Source of the DNA: Xenophilus sp. E41
GTDB taxonomy: Bacteria; Pseudomonadota; Gammaproteobacteria; Burkholderiales; Burkholderiaceae_C
Direction of reading: 5' to 3'
DNA: 64,000 bases
Assembly (NCBI RefSeq): GCF_003671765.1
Contig: NZ_QPIB01000009.1
Location: 149,712 to 213,711, forward strand
Position numbers and translations under genes: made by a program. Under the pieces are notes generated by a model, which was not told the origin of the DNA, did not search any database, and was given only the letters and a program-made list of their open reading frames with translations. The stretch's first letter is position 1. The number at the start of each line of letters is the position of its first letter. Shown piece by piece: positions 25,443 to 37,563 of this stretch.

Positions 25443-26120
25443 TCAGCCCGTGCGGCCGGCCAGCAGGTCGGTGAAGAGGCGGTGCTCGCAGCCCGGGTCG
25501 GAGCACTTCTCGCAGGGCCAGTTCCACGCCTGGGATTCGGTGCCTTTTCGGCCCGAAGCCCCCGTCCGCTCTGCGCTTTCCGCCATGGAATTGATGGCGT
25601 TCCAGGCGTTGGCGAGCCGTTCCGGGCCGCTGCCATGCACCACCGTGTAAGGCACGCCGCCACGGGCCAGGGCCGCGCGGACCAGCGCATCCACCGGCTC
25701 GCGCACATGCGGGCCGTCGCGCTGCAGGCCGTCGGCGACCCAGGGCAGGTCGAGGGCGGTGAGCAGCGTGATGGCGCAGCGCCGCTGGGCCGCGAGCGCG
25801 GCGTCGTAGAGCGAGGTGTCGGCGAAGAGCAGGTCGCTGTAGACGGCCGTCATCAGGGCGGTGGTGTCGGCCACGGCGACGCCGTCCGCTGCCGCCGCGG
25901 CGATGCGGCGCGTCTGTTCGTCGGCAATGGCCGCCTGCTCCTCGGGCCGGGGCGTGCGGCCTTCGCGGTCGCACCACTCGCGCAGGTACTCGCCGACGAA
26001 GGTCGCAGCGATGCCGCGCGCCTGAAGGCGTGCCGTGAGGGCCCGAGCCAGCTCGGTCTTGCCGGTGCTTTCTGCACCGAGCACGGCGATCACGCAGCCG
26101 GCGGGCAGGCGGGGCGTCAT
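25443..26120 (-). CDS. NadR-like nicotinamide riboside kinase (P-loop ATPase)
   Basis: 225 residues with the P-loop GAESTGKT at 15-22 and the pattern TFVGEYLREWCDREGRTPRP of NadR-type ribosylnicotinamide kinases. The NMN adenylyltransferase and DNA-binding domains of full NadR are absent, so this is a stand-alone kinase form. It overlaps pnuC by ATGA and should phosphorylate nicotinamide riboside imported by PnuC, trapping it as NMN. A C-terminal CEKCSDPGCEHR segment adds a possible metal-binding cluster. Substrate is inferred from family and neighbour. Confidence 0.85.
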   Translation of the reverse strand: MTPRLPAGCVIAVLGAESTGKTELARALTARLQARGIAATFVGEYLREWCDREGRTPRPEEQAAIADEQTRRIAAAAADGVAVADTTALMTAVYSDLLFADTSLYDAALAAQRRCAITLLTALDLPWVADGLQRDGPHVREPVDALVRAALARGGVPYTVVHGSGPERLANAWNAINSMAESAERTGASGRKGTESQAWNWPCEKCSDPGCEHRLFTDLLAGRTG

Positions 26121-26758
26121 GCCGGTTGCGCAGCCGCGGCGGGCGTTGGTAGCCGCCGACGCCACGCGACATAGCCCGCGACGCTGAGCGCTGCGAAGAC
26201 AGCGTACAGGCCCACCGTGAGCCACAGGCCCTTGTGCACGAAGAGACCGACGCTGACGAGGTTGACCGCCAGCCACACGCCCCAGTTCTCGATGAACTTG
26301 CGCGCCAGCAGCACCTGGCCGACCACGCTGAGCGCAGTGACGAAGCCGTCGGACCAGGGCACGTCGGTGTCGGTGAAGCGGTGCAGGAAGAGGGCCAGGG
26401 CCGGCCAGAGCAGCGCCGAGCCGGCCGCGGCGGCGAGCCAGCCGTGCGTCGAGAGTCGCGCCACCTGCAGACTGCTGCCGTCGGCCCGGTGCCCGCGCAG
26501 CCACTGGAACCACCCCCAGGCCGCCATCACGGCGAAGAAGACCTGCAGGCTGGCGTCGCCATAGATGCGGTGCGCGGCGAACACGCCCACGTAGAGCAGC
26601 GAACTGAGCATCGCCAGCGGCCAGCCCCAGTGCACCTCGCGCATGTTGCACGCGACCATGGCCAGCGCCAGCACGGCGGCGACGAGTTCGAGCCAGGAGG
26701 CGGGCGCACCGTCGATGTGGAAGGCGGGGGCAGCCAGGAGGTCGAGCAGCGCGGGCAC
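26117..26758 (-). CDS. pnuC: Nicotinamide riboside transporter PnuC
   Basis: 213 residues from GTG 26758; about seven membrane segments with the PnuC aromatic signature AAWGWFQWLRG and a C-terminal GLWLTVGLYAVFAALSV helix. Facilitates uptake of nicotinamide riboside, with accumulation driven by the downstream kinase. The start is uncertain: the frame is open further upstream to 26923, but that part reads through the dispersed repeat and does not look like PnuC, so the GTG ahead of PALLDLLAAPAFHID is preferred. Confidence 0.85.
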   Translation of the reverse strand: MPALLDLLAAPAFHIDGAPASWLELVAAVLALAMVACNMREVHWGWPLAMLSSLLYVGVFAAHRIYGDASLQVFFAVMAAWGWFQWLRGHRADGSSLQVARLSTHGWLAAAAGSALLWPALALFLHRFTDTDVPWSDGFVTALSVVGQVLLARKFIENWGVWLAVNLVSVGLFVHKGLWLTVGLYAVFAALSVAGYVAWRRRLPTPAAAAQPA

Positions 26759-26827
26759 GACGCGAGCCTCAGCGATAAGCCATCGACGGCAGCGACGAAA
26801 TATCGACTGTGCTGGAGGCCGCGGAGC

Positions 26828-26935
26828 TGGCCACGCGGGAACATCCGCGGAACCGGCTTTGCCGGGCCGCAGGATGTGCCCCCTGAGGGGGTATCGGGCG
26901 GCTACACGCAGTGAGCCGCCCAAACGGGGGGGAGC
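26828..26935 (+). repeat. Dispersed intergenic repeat, copy 2
   Basis: GCGGAACCGGCTTTGCCGG, then GTGCCCCCTGAGGGGG and GGCGGCT...AGCCGCC hairpin arms. Lies between ftsB and pnuC, where it may act as a terminator of the eno-ftsB unit. The T-tract on the transcribed side is poor, so this is uncertain. Confidence 0.7.
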
Positions 26936-27214
26936 TCATTTTGCGATCTGGACCAGGATCTCGTTGGGCTTGACCATGCCCAGTTCCTGTCGGGCGCGCT
27001 CCTCGACCATCTCGATGCCCTCCTTGAGGTCGTTCACCTCGGATTCGAGTCGCTCGTTGGCGATCTGCGCCTTGGCATTGGCCTCTTTCTGGTCGTTGAG
27101 CTTCTTCTGCAGCTGGGCCACCTCGGGCACGCTCCCGCGCCCGGTCCACAGCTGGAACTGCAACAGCACCAGCAAAAGGACCAGGACGATCGGAACGACG
27201 AAACGGGAGCGCAT
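26936..27214 (-). CDS. ftsB: Cell division protein FtsB
   Basis: 92 residues: short cytoplasmic start, one membrane helix (FVVPIVLVLLLVLLQFQLW), a periplasmic coiled coil (VAQLQKKLNDQKEANAK onwards) and the conserved ERARQELGMVKPNEI near the end. Bridges FtsL and FtsQ in the divisome. It lies 20 bases downstream of eno, as in most gamma- and betaproteobacteria, and is probably co-transcribed with it. Confidence 0.95.
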   Translation of the reverse strand: MRSRFVVPIVLVLLLVLLQFQLWTGRGSVPEVAQLQKKLNDQKEANAKAQIANERLESEVNDLKEGIEMVEERARQELGMVKPNEILVQIAK

Positions 27215-27234
27215 GGCCCGCCGTGGGGTACCGG

Positions 27235-28521
<1,287 letters not shown>

Positions 28522-28569
28522 TCAGTGGCTCTCCAGTTTTTTGAAATCGGTGTGCAGCAGGGTGGGACC

Positions 28570-28860
28570 TCAAAGTCCCTCGACGGCGATCATGTTCATG
28601 ATGGCGGCACCGGCCCGCGCGTCGCGCGCCTTGCGGTACTCCTCGGTCTCGTAGAAGGCCTTGGCCTTCTCGAAGCTCGGGAACTTCAGCAGCACGACGC
28701 GCTTGGGCTGCCAGTCGCCTTCGAGCGGCTGCACCTCGCCGCCCCGCACGCAGACCTCGGCGCCATGCGCCTGCATGGCCGCGGAGGACAGTTTCTTGTA
28801 CTCCTCGTACTGCGTGGGATTGGTGACGTCGACGTAGGCGATGACGTAGCCGCTGGGCAT
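28570..28860 (-). CDS. DUF1330 family protein
   Basis: 96 residues with the DUF1330 (dimeric alpha/beta barrel, ABM-like) pattern: GYVIAYVDVTNPTQYEEY, then RGGEVQPLEGDWQPKRVVLL and FPSFEKAKAFYETEEYRKAR. No enzyme activity is established for the family. It is inserted between kdsA and eno with 31- and 48-base gaps, so it is probably in the same transcript. Confidence 0.9.
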   Translation of the reverse strand: MPSGYVIAYVDVTNPTQYEEYKKLSSAAMQAHGAEVCVRGGEVQPLEGDWQPKRVVLLKFPSFEKAKAFYETEEYRKARDARAGAAIMNMIAVEGL

Positions 28861-28891
28861 GTGATGTGTCTCCGGATGAGGGGCGAGGAAA

Positions 28892-29749
28892 TCAGGCGTC
28901 GAAGGCGTTCTCGAGGAAGCCGTTCTTCTTGGTGATGCGATCGAGCGCGACGAGCGTCTCGAGCAGCGCCTTCATGTGCTTGAGCGGCACCGCGTTGGGG
29001 CCGTCCGACAGGGCCTTGTTCGGGTCGGGGTGCGTCTCCATGAAGAGGCCCGCCACGCCCACGGCCACGGCCGCACGCGAGAGCACCGGCACGAACTCGC
29101 GCTGGCCGCCGGAGCTGGTGCCCTGGCCGCCGGGCAGCTGCACGGAATGGGTGGCGTCGAACACCACCGGCGCGCCGGTCTCGCGCATGATCGCCAGGCC
29201 GCGCATGTCCGAGACGAGGTTGTTGTAGCCGAAGCTCGCACCCCGCTCGCAGGCCATGAAGCTGTCTTCGGCCAGGCCCTTTTCCCGGGCCGCCGCACGC
29301 GCCTTGTCGATGACGTTCTTCATGTCGTGCGGCGCGAGGAACTGGCCCTTCTTGATGTTCACCGGCTTGCCCGACTGCGCGGCGGCGCGGATGAAGTCGG
29401 TCTGGCGGCACAGGAAGGCGGGCGTCTGCAGCACGTCGACCACCTTGGCGGCCTCGGTGATGTCGTCTTCGGAGTGCACGTCGGTCAGCACCGGCAGGGC
29501 CAGCTCGCGCTTGACCTTGGCCAGGATCTCCAGGCCCTTCTCGCGACCCGGGCCGCGAAAGCTGGTGCCCGATGAACGGTTGGCCTTGTCGAAGCTGCTC
29601 TTGAAGATGAAGGGGATGCCCAGCGAAGCCGTGATCTCCTTCAGCGTGCCCGCGGTGTCGAGCTGCAGCTGCTCGGACTCGACCACGCAGGGGCCGGCGA
29701 TGAGGAAGAAGGGCTGGTCCAGGCCGACGTCGAAGCCGCAGAGTTTCAT
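28892..29749 (-). CDS. kdsA: 3-deoxy-8-phosphooctulonate (KDO-8-P) synthase
   Basis: 285 residues. Condenses arabinose-5-phosphate with phosphoenolpyruvate for the LPS inner core sugar KDO. TIM barrel with [13 protein letters not shown] at the start, [12 protein letters not shown], and [11 protein letters not shown] near the C-terminal part. Only 18 bases separate it from pyrG. The PEP it uses is made by the neighbouring enolase. Cytoplasmic. Confidence 0.97.
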   Translation of the reverse strand: MKLCGFDVGLDQPFFLIAGPCVVESEQLQLDTAGTLKEITASLGIPFIFKSSFDKANRSSGTSFRGPGREKGLEILAKVKRELALPVLTDVHSEDDITEAAKVVDVLQTPAFLCRQTDFIRAAAQSGKPVNIKKGQFLAPHDMKNVIDKARAAAREKGLAEDSFMACERGASFGYNNLVSDMRGLAIMRETGAPVVFDATHSVQLPGGQGTSSGGQREFVPVLSRAAVAVGVAGLFMETHPDPNKALSDGPNAVPLKHMKALLETLVALDRITKKNGFLENAFDA

Positions 29750-29767
29750 GTGCGCTCCCTGCCCGGA

Positions 29768-31585
<1,818 letters not shown>

Positions 31586-31599
31586 CTACATTCCGCGCC

Positions 31600-32829
31600 A
31601 TGCAAGACCTCGCCGGCAAACACATCGTCCTGGGGCTCACCGGTGGGGTGGCCTGCTACAAGTCGGCCGAGCTGTGCCGGCTGCTGGTCAAGGCCGGTGC
31701 GCAGGTGCAGGTCGTGATGACCGAGGCGGCGGCGCAGTTCATCACGCCGGTGACGATGCAGGCCCTGTCGGGCCGGCCGGTGTATGTCTCGCAATGGGAT
31801 GCGCGCGAGCACAACAACATGCCGCACATCAACCTCAGCCGCGAGGCCGATGCGATCGTGCTGGCCCCAGCCAGCGCCGACTTCATCGCGCGGCTGGTGC
31901 AGGGCCGTTCCGACGAACTGCTGAGCCTGATGTGCCTCGCGCGGCCGATGGAGCGGGTGCCGCTGCTGGTCGCGCCGGCCATGAACCGCGAGATGTGGGC
32001 CCACCCGGCCACGCAGCGCAACCTGCGCCAGCTCGATGCCGACGGCGCCCGCGTGCTGGGCGTGGGCAGCGGCTGGCAGGCCTGCGGCGAGACCGGTGAC
32101 GGCCGCATGCTGGAGCCGGCGCAGTTGCTCGAAGAGATCGTGGCCCAGTTCCAGTCCAAGGTGCTGGCCGGGCAGCACGTGGTGGTCACGGCCGGCCCCA
32201 CCTTCGAGGCGCTCGACCCGATCCGCGGCATCACCAACCACTCGTCCGGCAAGATGGGCTTCGCCATCGCGCGCGCGGCGCGGGAGGCCGGCGCGCAGGT
32301 CACGCTGATCGCCGGGCCGGTGCACCTGGAGACGCCGCGCGGCGTCCAGCGCACCGACGTGCTTTCAGCGCAAAACATGCTCGCAGCGGCCGAGGATGCT
32401 GCGCAGGCAGCTACAGTTTTCATAGCAACCGCCGCCGTGGCGGACTGGCGTCCGGCGGAGCAGGCGAGCCAGAAGATCAAGAAGAACGGCGACGGCCAGA
32501 CGCCCGTGCTGCACTTCGTCGAGAACCCCGACATCCTGGCCCGGATCGCCCGCAGCGATCGGGCCCGCCAGGGCGCGCTGTTCTGCGTCGGCTTCGCGGC
32601 CGAGAGCGAGAACCTCGTCGAGCATGCCAAGGCCAAGCGCGAGCGCAAGGGCATCCCGCTGCTGGTGGGCAACATCGGCCCGCTGACCTTCGGGCAGGAC
32701 GACAACAGCCTGCTGCTGGTGGACGCCCAAGGCGTGCGCGAACTGCCGCGTGCCCCCAAGCTGCAGCTCGCCCGCGAGCTGGTGGCCGAGATCGCCGCAC
32801 GGCTGCCGCGCAACCCGCCCGCCCCATGA
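31600..32829 (+). CDS. coaBC: Phosphopantothenoylcysteine decarboxylase/phosphopantothenate-cysteine ligase
   Basis: 409 residues, bifunctional coenzyme A enzyme (Dfp). CoaC half: GGVACYKSAELCRLL, the His in NMPHINLSREAD, and the PAMNREMW substrate motif. CoaB half: TAGPTFEALDPIRGITN, SSGKMGFAIARAA and the lysine-rich AVADWRPAEQASQKIKK. The start at 31600 lies 161 bases from the divergent pyrG. Its end overlaps the next gene by ATGA, and dut follows, the common coaBC-dut arrangement. Confidence 0.96.
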   Translation: MQDLAGKHIVLGLTGGVACYKSAELCRLLVKAGAQVQVVMTEAAAQFITPVTMQALSGRPVYVSQWDAREHNNMPHINLSREADAIVLAPASADFIARLVQGRSDELLSLMCLARPMERVPLLVAPAMNREMWAHPATQRNLRQLDADGARVLGVGSGWQACGETGDGRMLEPAQLLEEIVAQFQSKVLAGQHVVVTAGPTFEALDPIRGITNHSSGKMGFAIARAAREAGAQVTLIAGPVHLETPRGVQRTDVLSAQNMLAAAEDAAQAATVFIATAAVADWRPAEQASQKIKKNGDGQTPVLHFVENPDILARIARSDRARQGALFCVGFAAESENLVEHAKAKRERKGIPLLVGNIGPLTFGQDDNSLLLVDAQGVRELPRAPKLQLARELVAEIAARLPRNPPAP

Positions 32830-33281
32830 ACCCCGAATGGAACACCCCGCCCGGCGGCGACTTCGCCCGCTACGTGGAGCAGCTCACGGCGCGATCGCTG
32901 CGGCAGGTGAGCGCGCCGCAGTCGCACGAGCACCAGATGGACGTCGGCATGGGCGACCACGCGCCGCCATCGCCGCCGCGGGGCAAGGGCTTGCCGGCAG
33001 CGCCCGCCGCTCCGACGGTCGGCAAGCCGGCCGGCAATGACGGCGCGATGCGCGGCTTCGCGCGTTCGCTGGCCATCGGCTGGGCCGGCCTGCTGCTGGT
33101 GCTGCTCAGCAGCGGCGCCACCGTTGCAGCGCTGGGCGTCCTCGTCGCCGGGCTGTGGGCCGGATTCCAGTTGCGCCGCTGGCTGCTGCCGCCCGGTGGG
33201 GCGGCCGGGCTCAAGGCGGCACTCGAAGACATCGCACGGCAGCAGGCCGTGCAGAACCGACAAGGAAAGAACAAGCCATGA
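32826..33281 (+). CDS. Small membrane protein between coaBC and dut
   Basis: 151 residues, unrecognised. A hydrophilic, Pro/Gly-rich N-terminal 75 residues, two hydrophobic segments (about 82-98 and 101-115: [18 protein letters not shown], then [12 protein letters not shown]), and a basic C-terminus with a short helix. Overlaps coaBC (ATGA) and dut (four bases), so it is translationally coupled to both. Confidence 0.75.
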   Translation: MNPEWNTPPGGDFARYVEQLTARSLRQVSAPQSHEHQMDVGMGDHAPPSPPRGKGLPAAPAAPTVGKPAGNDGAMRGFARSLAIGWAGLLLVLLSSGATVAALGVLVAGLWAGFQLRRWLLPPGGAAGLKAALEDIARQQAVQNRQGKNKP

Positions 33282-33724
33282 AGATCGACGTGCGCGTGCT
33301 CGACGCCCGCATGAAGGACGAACTGCCGCGCTACGCCACCCCCGGCAGCGCCGGCCTGGACCTGCGCGCCTGCCTCGCCGAGCCCTTGACGCTGGCGCCC
33401 GGCGCCTGTGAACTCGTGGGCACCGGGCTGGCGATCCACCTGGCCGATCCCGGCTACGCGGCGCTGATCCTGCCGCGCTCGGGCCTGGGCCACAAGCACG
33501 GCATCGTGCTGGGCAACCTCGTGGGCCTGATCGACAGCGACTACCAGGGCGAGCTCAAGATCAGCGCCTGGAACCGCAGCCAGACCGCCTTCGTCATCCA
33601 GCCCATGGAGCGCCTGGCCCAACTGGTGGTCGTGCCCGTCGTTCAGGCGCGGTTCAACCTCGTCGACGCCTTCGCGCCCACCGAGCGTGGCGAGGGGGGC
33701 TACGGCTCCACCGGCACGCGCTGA
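33278..33724 (+). CDS. dut: Deoxyuridine 5'-triphosphate nucleotidohydrolase
   Basis: 148 residues, trimeric dUTPase family, dUTP to dUMP plus pyrophosphate. All five motifs are visible: [45 protein letters not shown] and the C-terminal [13 protein letters not shown] 33278 overlaps the preceding gene's stop. Keeps uracil out of DNA and supplies dUMP for thymidylate. Confidence 0.97.
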   Translation: MKIDVRVLDARMKDELPRYATPGSAGLDLRACLAEPLTLAPGACELVGTGLAIHLADPGYAALILPRSGLGHKHGIVLGNLVGLIDSDYQGELKISAWNRSQTAFVIQPMERLAQLVVVPVVQARFNLVDAFAPTERGEGGYGSTGTR

Positions 33725-33887
33725 AAGCGCCTCGTTGCAACTGTGAGGGCCGGGTAAAGGTGTGAACCCGGTCAGGTGCGGGCGTATCCGAGATCTCAGA
33801 ATGTTGGACCTGTCATCGCCCGGCGAGCACGGGCGTTGAAGAAGCAGCATCAGTGGTGAGCCCACCGCTTGCCCAGAGGAGCCTCAC

Positions 33888-34397
33888 ATGCAACGCCTGA
33901 CCCGCATCCTGTCCATCACCGCCGCCGCCGTGGCGGTATCCATGCTCACGGCCTGCGTGGCGCCCGCGCCGGTCTACTACCAGCAGTCGAGCTATCCCTA
34001 CCAGCCGGCGCAGCCGGTCTATCCGGCCGGCTACGGCGCCAACCCGTACGTCGAGCTGGGCCACGTCGCCAACATCGAGGTGATCCAGTCCCAGACCCCG
34101 GGCTACGGCACCTCGGGCGGCGGTGCCGTGGCAGGCGGTGTCATCGGCGGGGTGGTGGGCAACCAGTTCGGCCGCGGCAACGGGCGCGCAGCGGCCACGG
34201 CGCTGGGCGTGATCGGCGGCGCCCTGCTGGGGAACACGATCGAGGCGCAGAACAACGCGCCGCGCGTCTACCAGAGCTACCGCGTCTCGGTGCAGACCGA
34301 CAACGGTGCGTATCGCGCCTTCGACGTGCCCAGCCCGGGCGACCTGCGCATCGGCGACCGCGTGCGCATCGACAACGGGCAGATCTCCCGTTATTGA
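33888..34397 (+). CDS. Glycine-zipper outer-membrane lipoprotein (SlyB/17 kDa antigen-like)
   Basis: 169 residues. Signal peptide with lipobox LTAC (cleavage before C24), a Tyr/Pro/Gln-rich linker, then a glycine-zipper pair (GGGAVAGGVIGGVVGNQFG, then LGVIGGALLGNTIE) and a C-terminal beta part (VQTDNGAYRAFDV). Matches the 17 kDa surface antigen/SlyB group of small outer-membrane lipoproteins. The 163-base upstream spacer should hold its own promoter. Confidence 0.85.
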   Translation: MQRLTRILSITAAAVAVSMLTACVAPAPVYYQQSSYPYQPAQPVYPAGYGANPYVELGHVANIEVIQSQTPGYGTSGGGAVAGGVIGGVVGNQFGRGNGRAAATALGVIGGALLGNTIEAQNNAPRVYQSYRVSVQTDNGAYRAFDVPSPGDLRIGDRVRIDNGQISRY

Positions 34398-34510
34398 CCC
34401 ACCCCCAAGGCTTCGCGGACTTCGTTCCGCTTCGCCAAGCCCCTCAAGGGGGCACACGCGACGGCCCGGCAAAGCCGGTTCCATGCGTGTTCCCGCATGG
34501 CCTGCTCCGC
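34398..34510 (-). repeat. Dispersed intergenic repeat, copy 3 (reverse orientation)
   Basis: Read leftwards it gives GCGGGAACACGCATGGAACC, GGCTTTGCCGGGCCG and TGTGCCCCCTTGAGGGG in the same order as copy 2. Lies between converging genes, where a hairpin-forming repeat may serve as a bidirectional terminator. Confidence 0.75.
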
Positions 34511-34542
34511 GGCCACCTGAGCGGGGAGGGTGAGGGCGTTGC

Positions 34543-35067
34543 TCAGTGCAGGCGGTCGTTGCCCGGCGCCATCGGCTCGAAGCGGAAGAAGCCCGTGCCG
34601 GCGGTGCCCTTGCCGATCTCTTCCTCCGTCGCCTCGCGCACCGAGCGCACGGTGACCGACAGGCGCAGCGCGATGCCGGCCAGCGGGTGGTTGCCGTCGA
34701 GCACGAGGTGGTCCGGGTAGATCTCGGCCACGGTGTAGAGCGCGTTCTTGGGGATGCTGTCGCTCACGCCCTGCGGCAGGGCAGCGCCGTCGAAGGTCAT
34801 GCCTTCCTCGACCTCGGCCGGGAAGAGCGAGCGCGGCTCGAGGAAGAGCAACTGGTCGTCGAAGTCACCGAAGGCCTGCTCGGGCTCCAGGTGCAGCGAC
34901 ACCACGTCGCCCACCTCATGGCCCTGCAGGGCCGCCTCGACGGTGTCGAAGAGGTCGTCGCCGCCGATGAGGAACTCCACCGGTTCGTCCAGCACATCGA
35001 GCGTGTCGCCCAGGGTGTCCTTGAGCGTCCAGGTCAGGCCGACCACGCATTGGGGGGTGATTTCCAT
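34543..35067 (-). CDS. SlyD-type FKBP peptidyl-prolyl isomerase
   Basis: 174 residues. SlyD/FkpB-like: FKBP half domains split by an insert-in-flap domain (LDVLDEPVEFLIGGDDLFDT, EAALQGHEVGD, DGNHPLAGIALRLSV). No His/Cys-rich metal-binding tail, so it is not SlyD proper. Expected to act as a cytoplasmic folding helper. Starts at ATG 35067, only 16 bases from the divergent oxygenase gene, with its Shine-Dalgarno within a palindrome shared by both. Confidence 0.9.
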   Translation of the reverse strand: MEITPQCVVGLTWTLKDTLGDTLDVLDEPVEFLIGGDDLFDTVEAALQGHEVGDVVSLHLEPEQAFGDFDDQLLFLEPRSLFPAEVEEGMTFDGAALPQGVSDSIPKNALYTVAEIYPDHLVLDGNHPLAGIALRLSVTVRSVREATEEEIGKGTAGTGFFRFEPMAPGNDRLH

Positions 35068-35069
35068 GG

Positions 35070-35083
35070 GGGAGAATTCTCCC
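35070..35083. promoter_or_regulatory. 14-bp palindrome serving as ribosome-binding site on both strands
   Basis: GGGAGAATTCTCCC fills nearly the whole 16-base gap between the divergent starts at 35067 (leftward) and 35084 (rightward). GGGAGAA is a good Shine-Dalgarno at about seven bases from the ATG on each strand. Promoters of both genes must therefore lie inside the opposing coding sequence. Confidence 0.75.
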
Positions 35084-36220
35084 ATGGACATCTCCCGACC
35101 GCTGCCCCTGCTGGGCGGCCTCACGCCCGAACGATTCATGCGCCGGCACTGGCAGAAGAAGCCGCTGCTGGTGCGCCAGGCCATGCCGGGCATCGTGCCG
35201 CCGGTGGCGCGCCAGCGGCTCTTCGAACTCGCGGGCGAGGAGGGCGTCGAGTCCCGCCTGGTCGAGCACGACGCCCGCCGCGGATGGCGCCTGCGCCATG
35301 GCCCCCTGGCGCGCCGCGCGCTGCCGCCACTGGCCCGGCGCGCCTGGACGCTGCTGGTGCAGGGCGTGGACCTGCACGACGAGGCGGCGCATGCGCTGCT
35401 GCAGGCCTTCCGCTTCATGCCCGACGCGCGGCTGGACGACCTCATGATCAGCTACGCCAGCGATGGCGGCGGCGTCGGGCCGCATTTCGACAGCTACGAC
35501 GTGTTCCTGCTGCAGGTCAGCGGCCGGCGCGAATGGGCGATCGGGCGCCAGCGTGACCTGTCGCTCAAGCCCGACCTGCCGCTGAAGATCCTCGCGAACT
35601 TCGAGCCCGAGCAGCGCTTCGTGCTCGAGCCCGGCGACATGCTGTACCTGCCGCCGCGCTATGCGCACGACGGGGTGGCCGTGGGCGGCGACTGCATGAC
35701 CTACTCCATCGGCCTGCGTGCGGCCACCGACGCCGAACTGGGTGCCGACCTCCTGGCCCGCGTCGCCGACGCGGCCAACGACGAGCTGGCCGAAAGCGGC
35801 CCGGCACGACGCTACGGCGACGCATCGCAGCCGGCCGTCGAGCGGCCCGGTGCCATTCCGGCGGCGCTGCAGGCCTTCGCGCGCGAGGCGGTGCGCCGAG
35901 CGGTTGCCGGCGACGAGGCCATCGACCGCGCACTGGGCGAAGCGCTGACGGAGCCCAAGTCCAACGTGTGGTTCGACCCTTCGGAAGCCGGCGAGCTGAC
36001 GCGGGGCGTGCGGCTGGACCGCCGCACACGCATGCTCTACGACGAGCGCCACGTGTTCATCAACGGCGAGAGCTTCCGTGCCGGCGGCCGCGACGCGACG
36101 CTGATGCGCCGGCTCAGCGACGAACGCATGCTGGCGCCGCGTGAGCTGCGGCATGCCAGCGCCGAGGCCCTCGAACTGCTGCAGGACTGGCACGAAGCGG
36201 GGTGGCTGCATGCCGAGTGA
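35084..36220 (+). CDS. Cupin/JmjC 2-oxoglutarate oxygenase (ribosomal oxygenase-like)
   Basis: 378 residues. JmjC/cupin fold with the Fe(II) triad H134-x-D136 (GPHFDSYDVF) and H195 (PPRYAHDGV). The preceding WQKKPLLVRQA start and overall length match bacterial YcfD/RoxA-type arginyl hydroxylases that act on ribosomal protein L16 (uL16), with a C-terminal winged-helix-like region. Target is inferred from the family. Divergent from the FKBP gene; the end overlaps the next gene by 11 bases. Confidence 0.9.
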   Translation: MDISRPLPLLGGLTPERFMRRHWQKKPLLVRQAMPGIVPPVARQRLFELAGEEGVESRLVEHDARRGWRLRHGPLARRALPPLARRAWTLLVQGVDLHDEAAHALLQAFRFMPDARLDDLMISYASDGGGVGPHFDSYDVFLLQVSGRREWAIGRQRDLSLKPDLPLKILANFEPEQRFVLEPGDMLYLPPRYAHDGVAVGGDCMTYSIGLRAATDAELGADLLARVADAANDELAESGPARRYGDASQPAVERPGAIPAALQAFAREAVRRAVAGDEAIDRALGEALTEPKSNVWFDPSEAGELTRGVRLDRRTRMLYDERHVFINGESFRAGGRDATLMRRLSDERMLAPRELRHASAEALELLQDWHEAGWLHAE

Positions 36221-36698
36221 ACTGCCCGAGGGCGCCTTCGACGGGCGCCAGGCCTTCATCTCTCACCTGCGCACGGCCTTCGCAGCCGCCGCGCAGCAGG
36301 GTTGGAAGGAAATGGTTCTGAGTGACGCCGACTTCCTCGACTGGCCGCTGGGCGAGCGCGAGGTGATCGACGCGCTGCAGGCCTGGGCGGCTTCGGGCCG
36401 CAGCCTGCGCCTGCTGGCGCGGCGCTTCGACGGCGTCGAGCGCCAGCATGCGCGCTTCGTCCAGTGGCGGCGCATGTGGGACCACATCGTGCAGGCGCGG
36501 GCGGTGCCGGGCGAGGGCAGCAGCGAGGTGCCCAGTGCCCTCTGGACGCCGGGCTGGTTCCTGCACCGCATCGACCCGGAGCGCTGCCGCGGCGTCTGCG
36601 GGCTCGAGGCCGAGGCGCGCGTGGGGCTGCGCCAGGCGCTCGACGAGCAATTCCAGCAGGGCCGGCCGGCCTTTTCCGCGTCGGTGCTCGGTCTCTAG
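36210..36698 (+). CDS. Conserved hypothetical protein coupled to the ribosomal oxygenase
   Basis: 162 residues from ATG 36210, overlapping the oxygenase end. Pattern EMVLSDADFLDWPLGEREVI, then LRLLARRFDGVERQHARFVQ and WFLHRIDPERCRG resembles a small conserved family in Burkholderiales often found beside this oxygenase. There is a weak similarity in layout to HKD/phospholipase-D-like small proteins (a 'DADFLDWPL' turn), but no HKD motif. Function unknown. Confidence 0.75.
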   Translation: MPSELPEGAFDGRQAFISHLRTAFAAAAQQGWKEMVLSDADFLDWPLGEREVIDALQAWAASGRSLRLLARRFDGVERQHARFVQWRRMWDHIVQARAVPGEGSSEVPSALWTPGWFLHRIDPERCRGVCGLEAEARVGLRQALDEQFQQGRPAFSASVLGL

Positions 36699-36700
36699 CC

Positions 36701-37477
36701 TCAGGCGTCGAGCCAGCAGCTGCCTTCGGCTGCGTTAGCGGTCAGCACGTCCTCGGGCTGCGTGCCCAGCGCCTCCGCGAGCAGGGCCTTCGCCAGTTCC
36801 GGCCGGTTGTTCTGTTCGCTCAGGTGCGCCGCCAGCACGTGCCGCAGGCCCGCATGGTGCACGGCACGCGCGATCTCCGCCGCCGCCTGGTTGGACAGAT
36901 GCCCGTAGTTGCCGCCGACGCGTCGCTTCAGGAAGGGCGGGTAGGACGACTGGGCGAGCAGCTCCGGGTCGTGGTTCGACTCCAGCACCAGGGCCTGCAG
37001 CCCCTGCAGCCGCGTCATCACGTGCGCGCTGGCATGGCCCAGGTCGGTCAGCACGCCCAGCGTGCGGGCGCCGTCGGTGCAGCGCAGCTGCAGCGGCTCG
37101 CGGGCGTCGTGCGGCACGGTGAAGGGCGTGAGCATCAGGTCGCCCACCACGATGTCCTGGCCGTCGCGTGCGAACTGCAGGCGACCCGCGTAGTCGGGTG
37201 CGCCCGTGGCCAGCCAAGTGCCCTCGCTCATCCAGACGGCCGCCCCGTGCTTGCGCGAGAACGCGTGCGCGCAGCCGATGTGGTCGCTGTGCTCGTGCGT
37301 GATGAAGACGGCGTCGATGTCTGAGGGCGCCACGCCGGCGCGCACCAGTCGCGCGTCGAGCTGACGAATCCCGAAGCCGCAGTCGACGAGCAGCCGCGAC
37401 ACCCGGCCGGCGCTGTGGACCTCGACCAGCGTCGCATTGCCGGTGCTGCCGCTGCCCAGGCTGCGAAAACGAAGCAT
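36701..37477 (-). CDS. MBL-fold metallo-hydrolase (YycJ-like)
   Basis: 258 residues. Begins MLRFRSLGSGSTGNATLV; metal motif HEHSDHIG and further ligands in TDLGHA, LESNHD and HLSEQNN, typical of YycJ/VicX-type beta-lactamase-fold hydrolases related to nucleases. In Firmicutes the family affects cell-wall signalling and DNA; its role in proteobacteria is unclear. Lies downstream of bamC in the same direction. Confidence 0.9.
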   Translation of the reverse strand: MLRFRSLGSGSTGNATLVEVHSAGRVSRLLVDCGFGIRQLDARLVRAGVAPSDIDAVFITHEHSDHIGCAHAFSRKHGAAVWMSEGTWLATGAPDYAGRLQFARDGQDIVVGDLMLTPFTVPHDAREPLQLRCTDGARTLGVLTDLGHASAHVMTRLQGLQALVLESNHDPELLAQSSYPPFLKRRVGGNYGHLSNQAAAEIARAVHHAGLRHVLAAHLSEQNNRPELAKALLAEALGTQPEDVLTANAAEGSCWLDA

Positions 37478-37563
37478 GCGCGGTTCCTACAAAGAAGAAT
37501 GCCGGCAGCAGCCGGCATCGCAGGCGGGCCGCACGGGCAGGGGGCCTGCCCGGCGGATATTCA

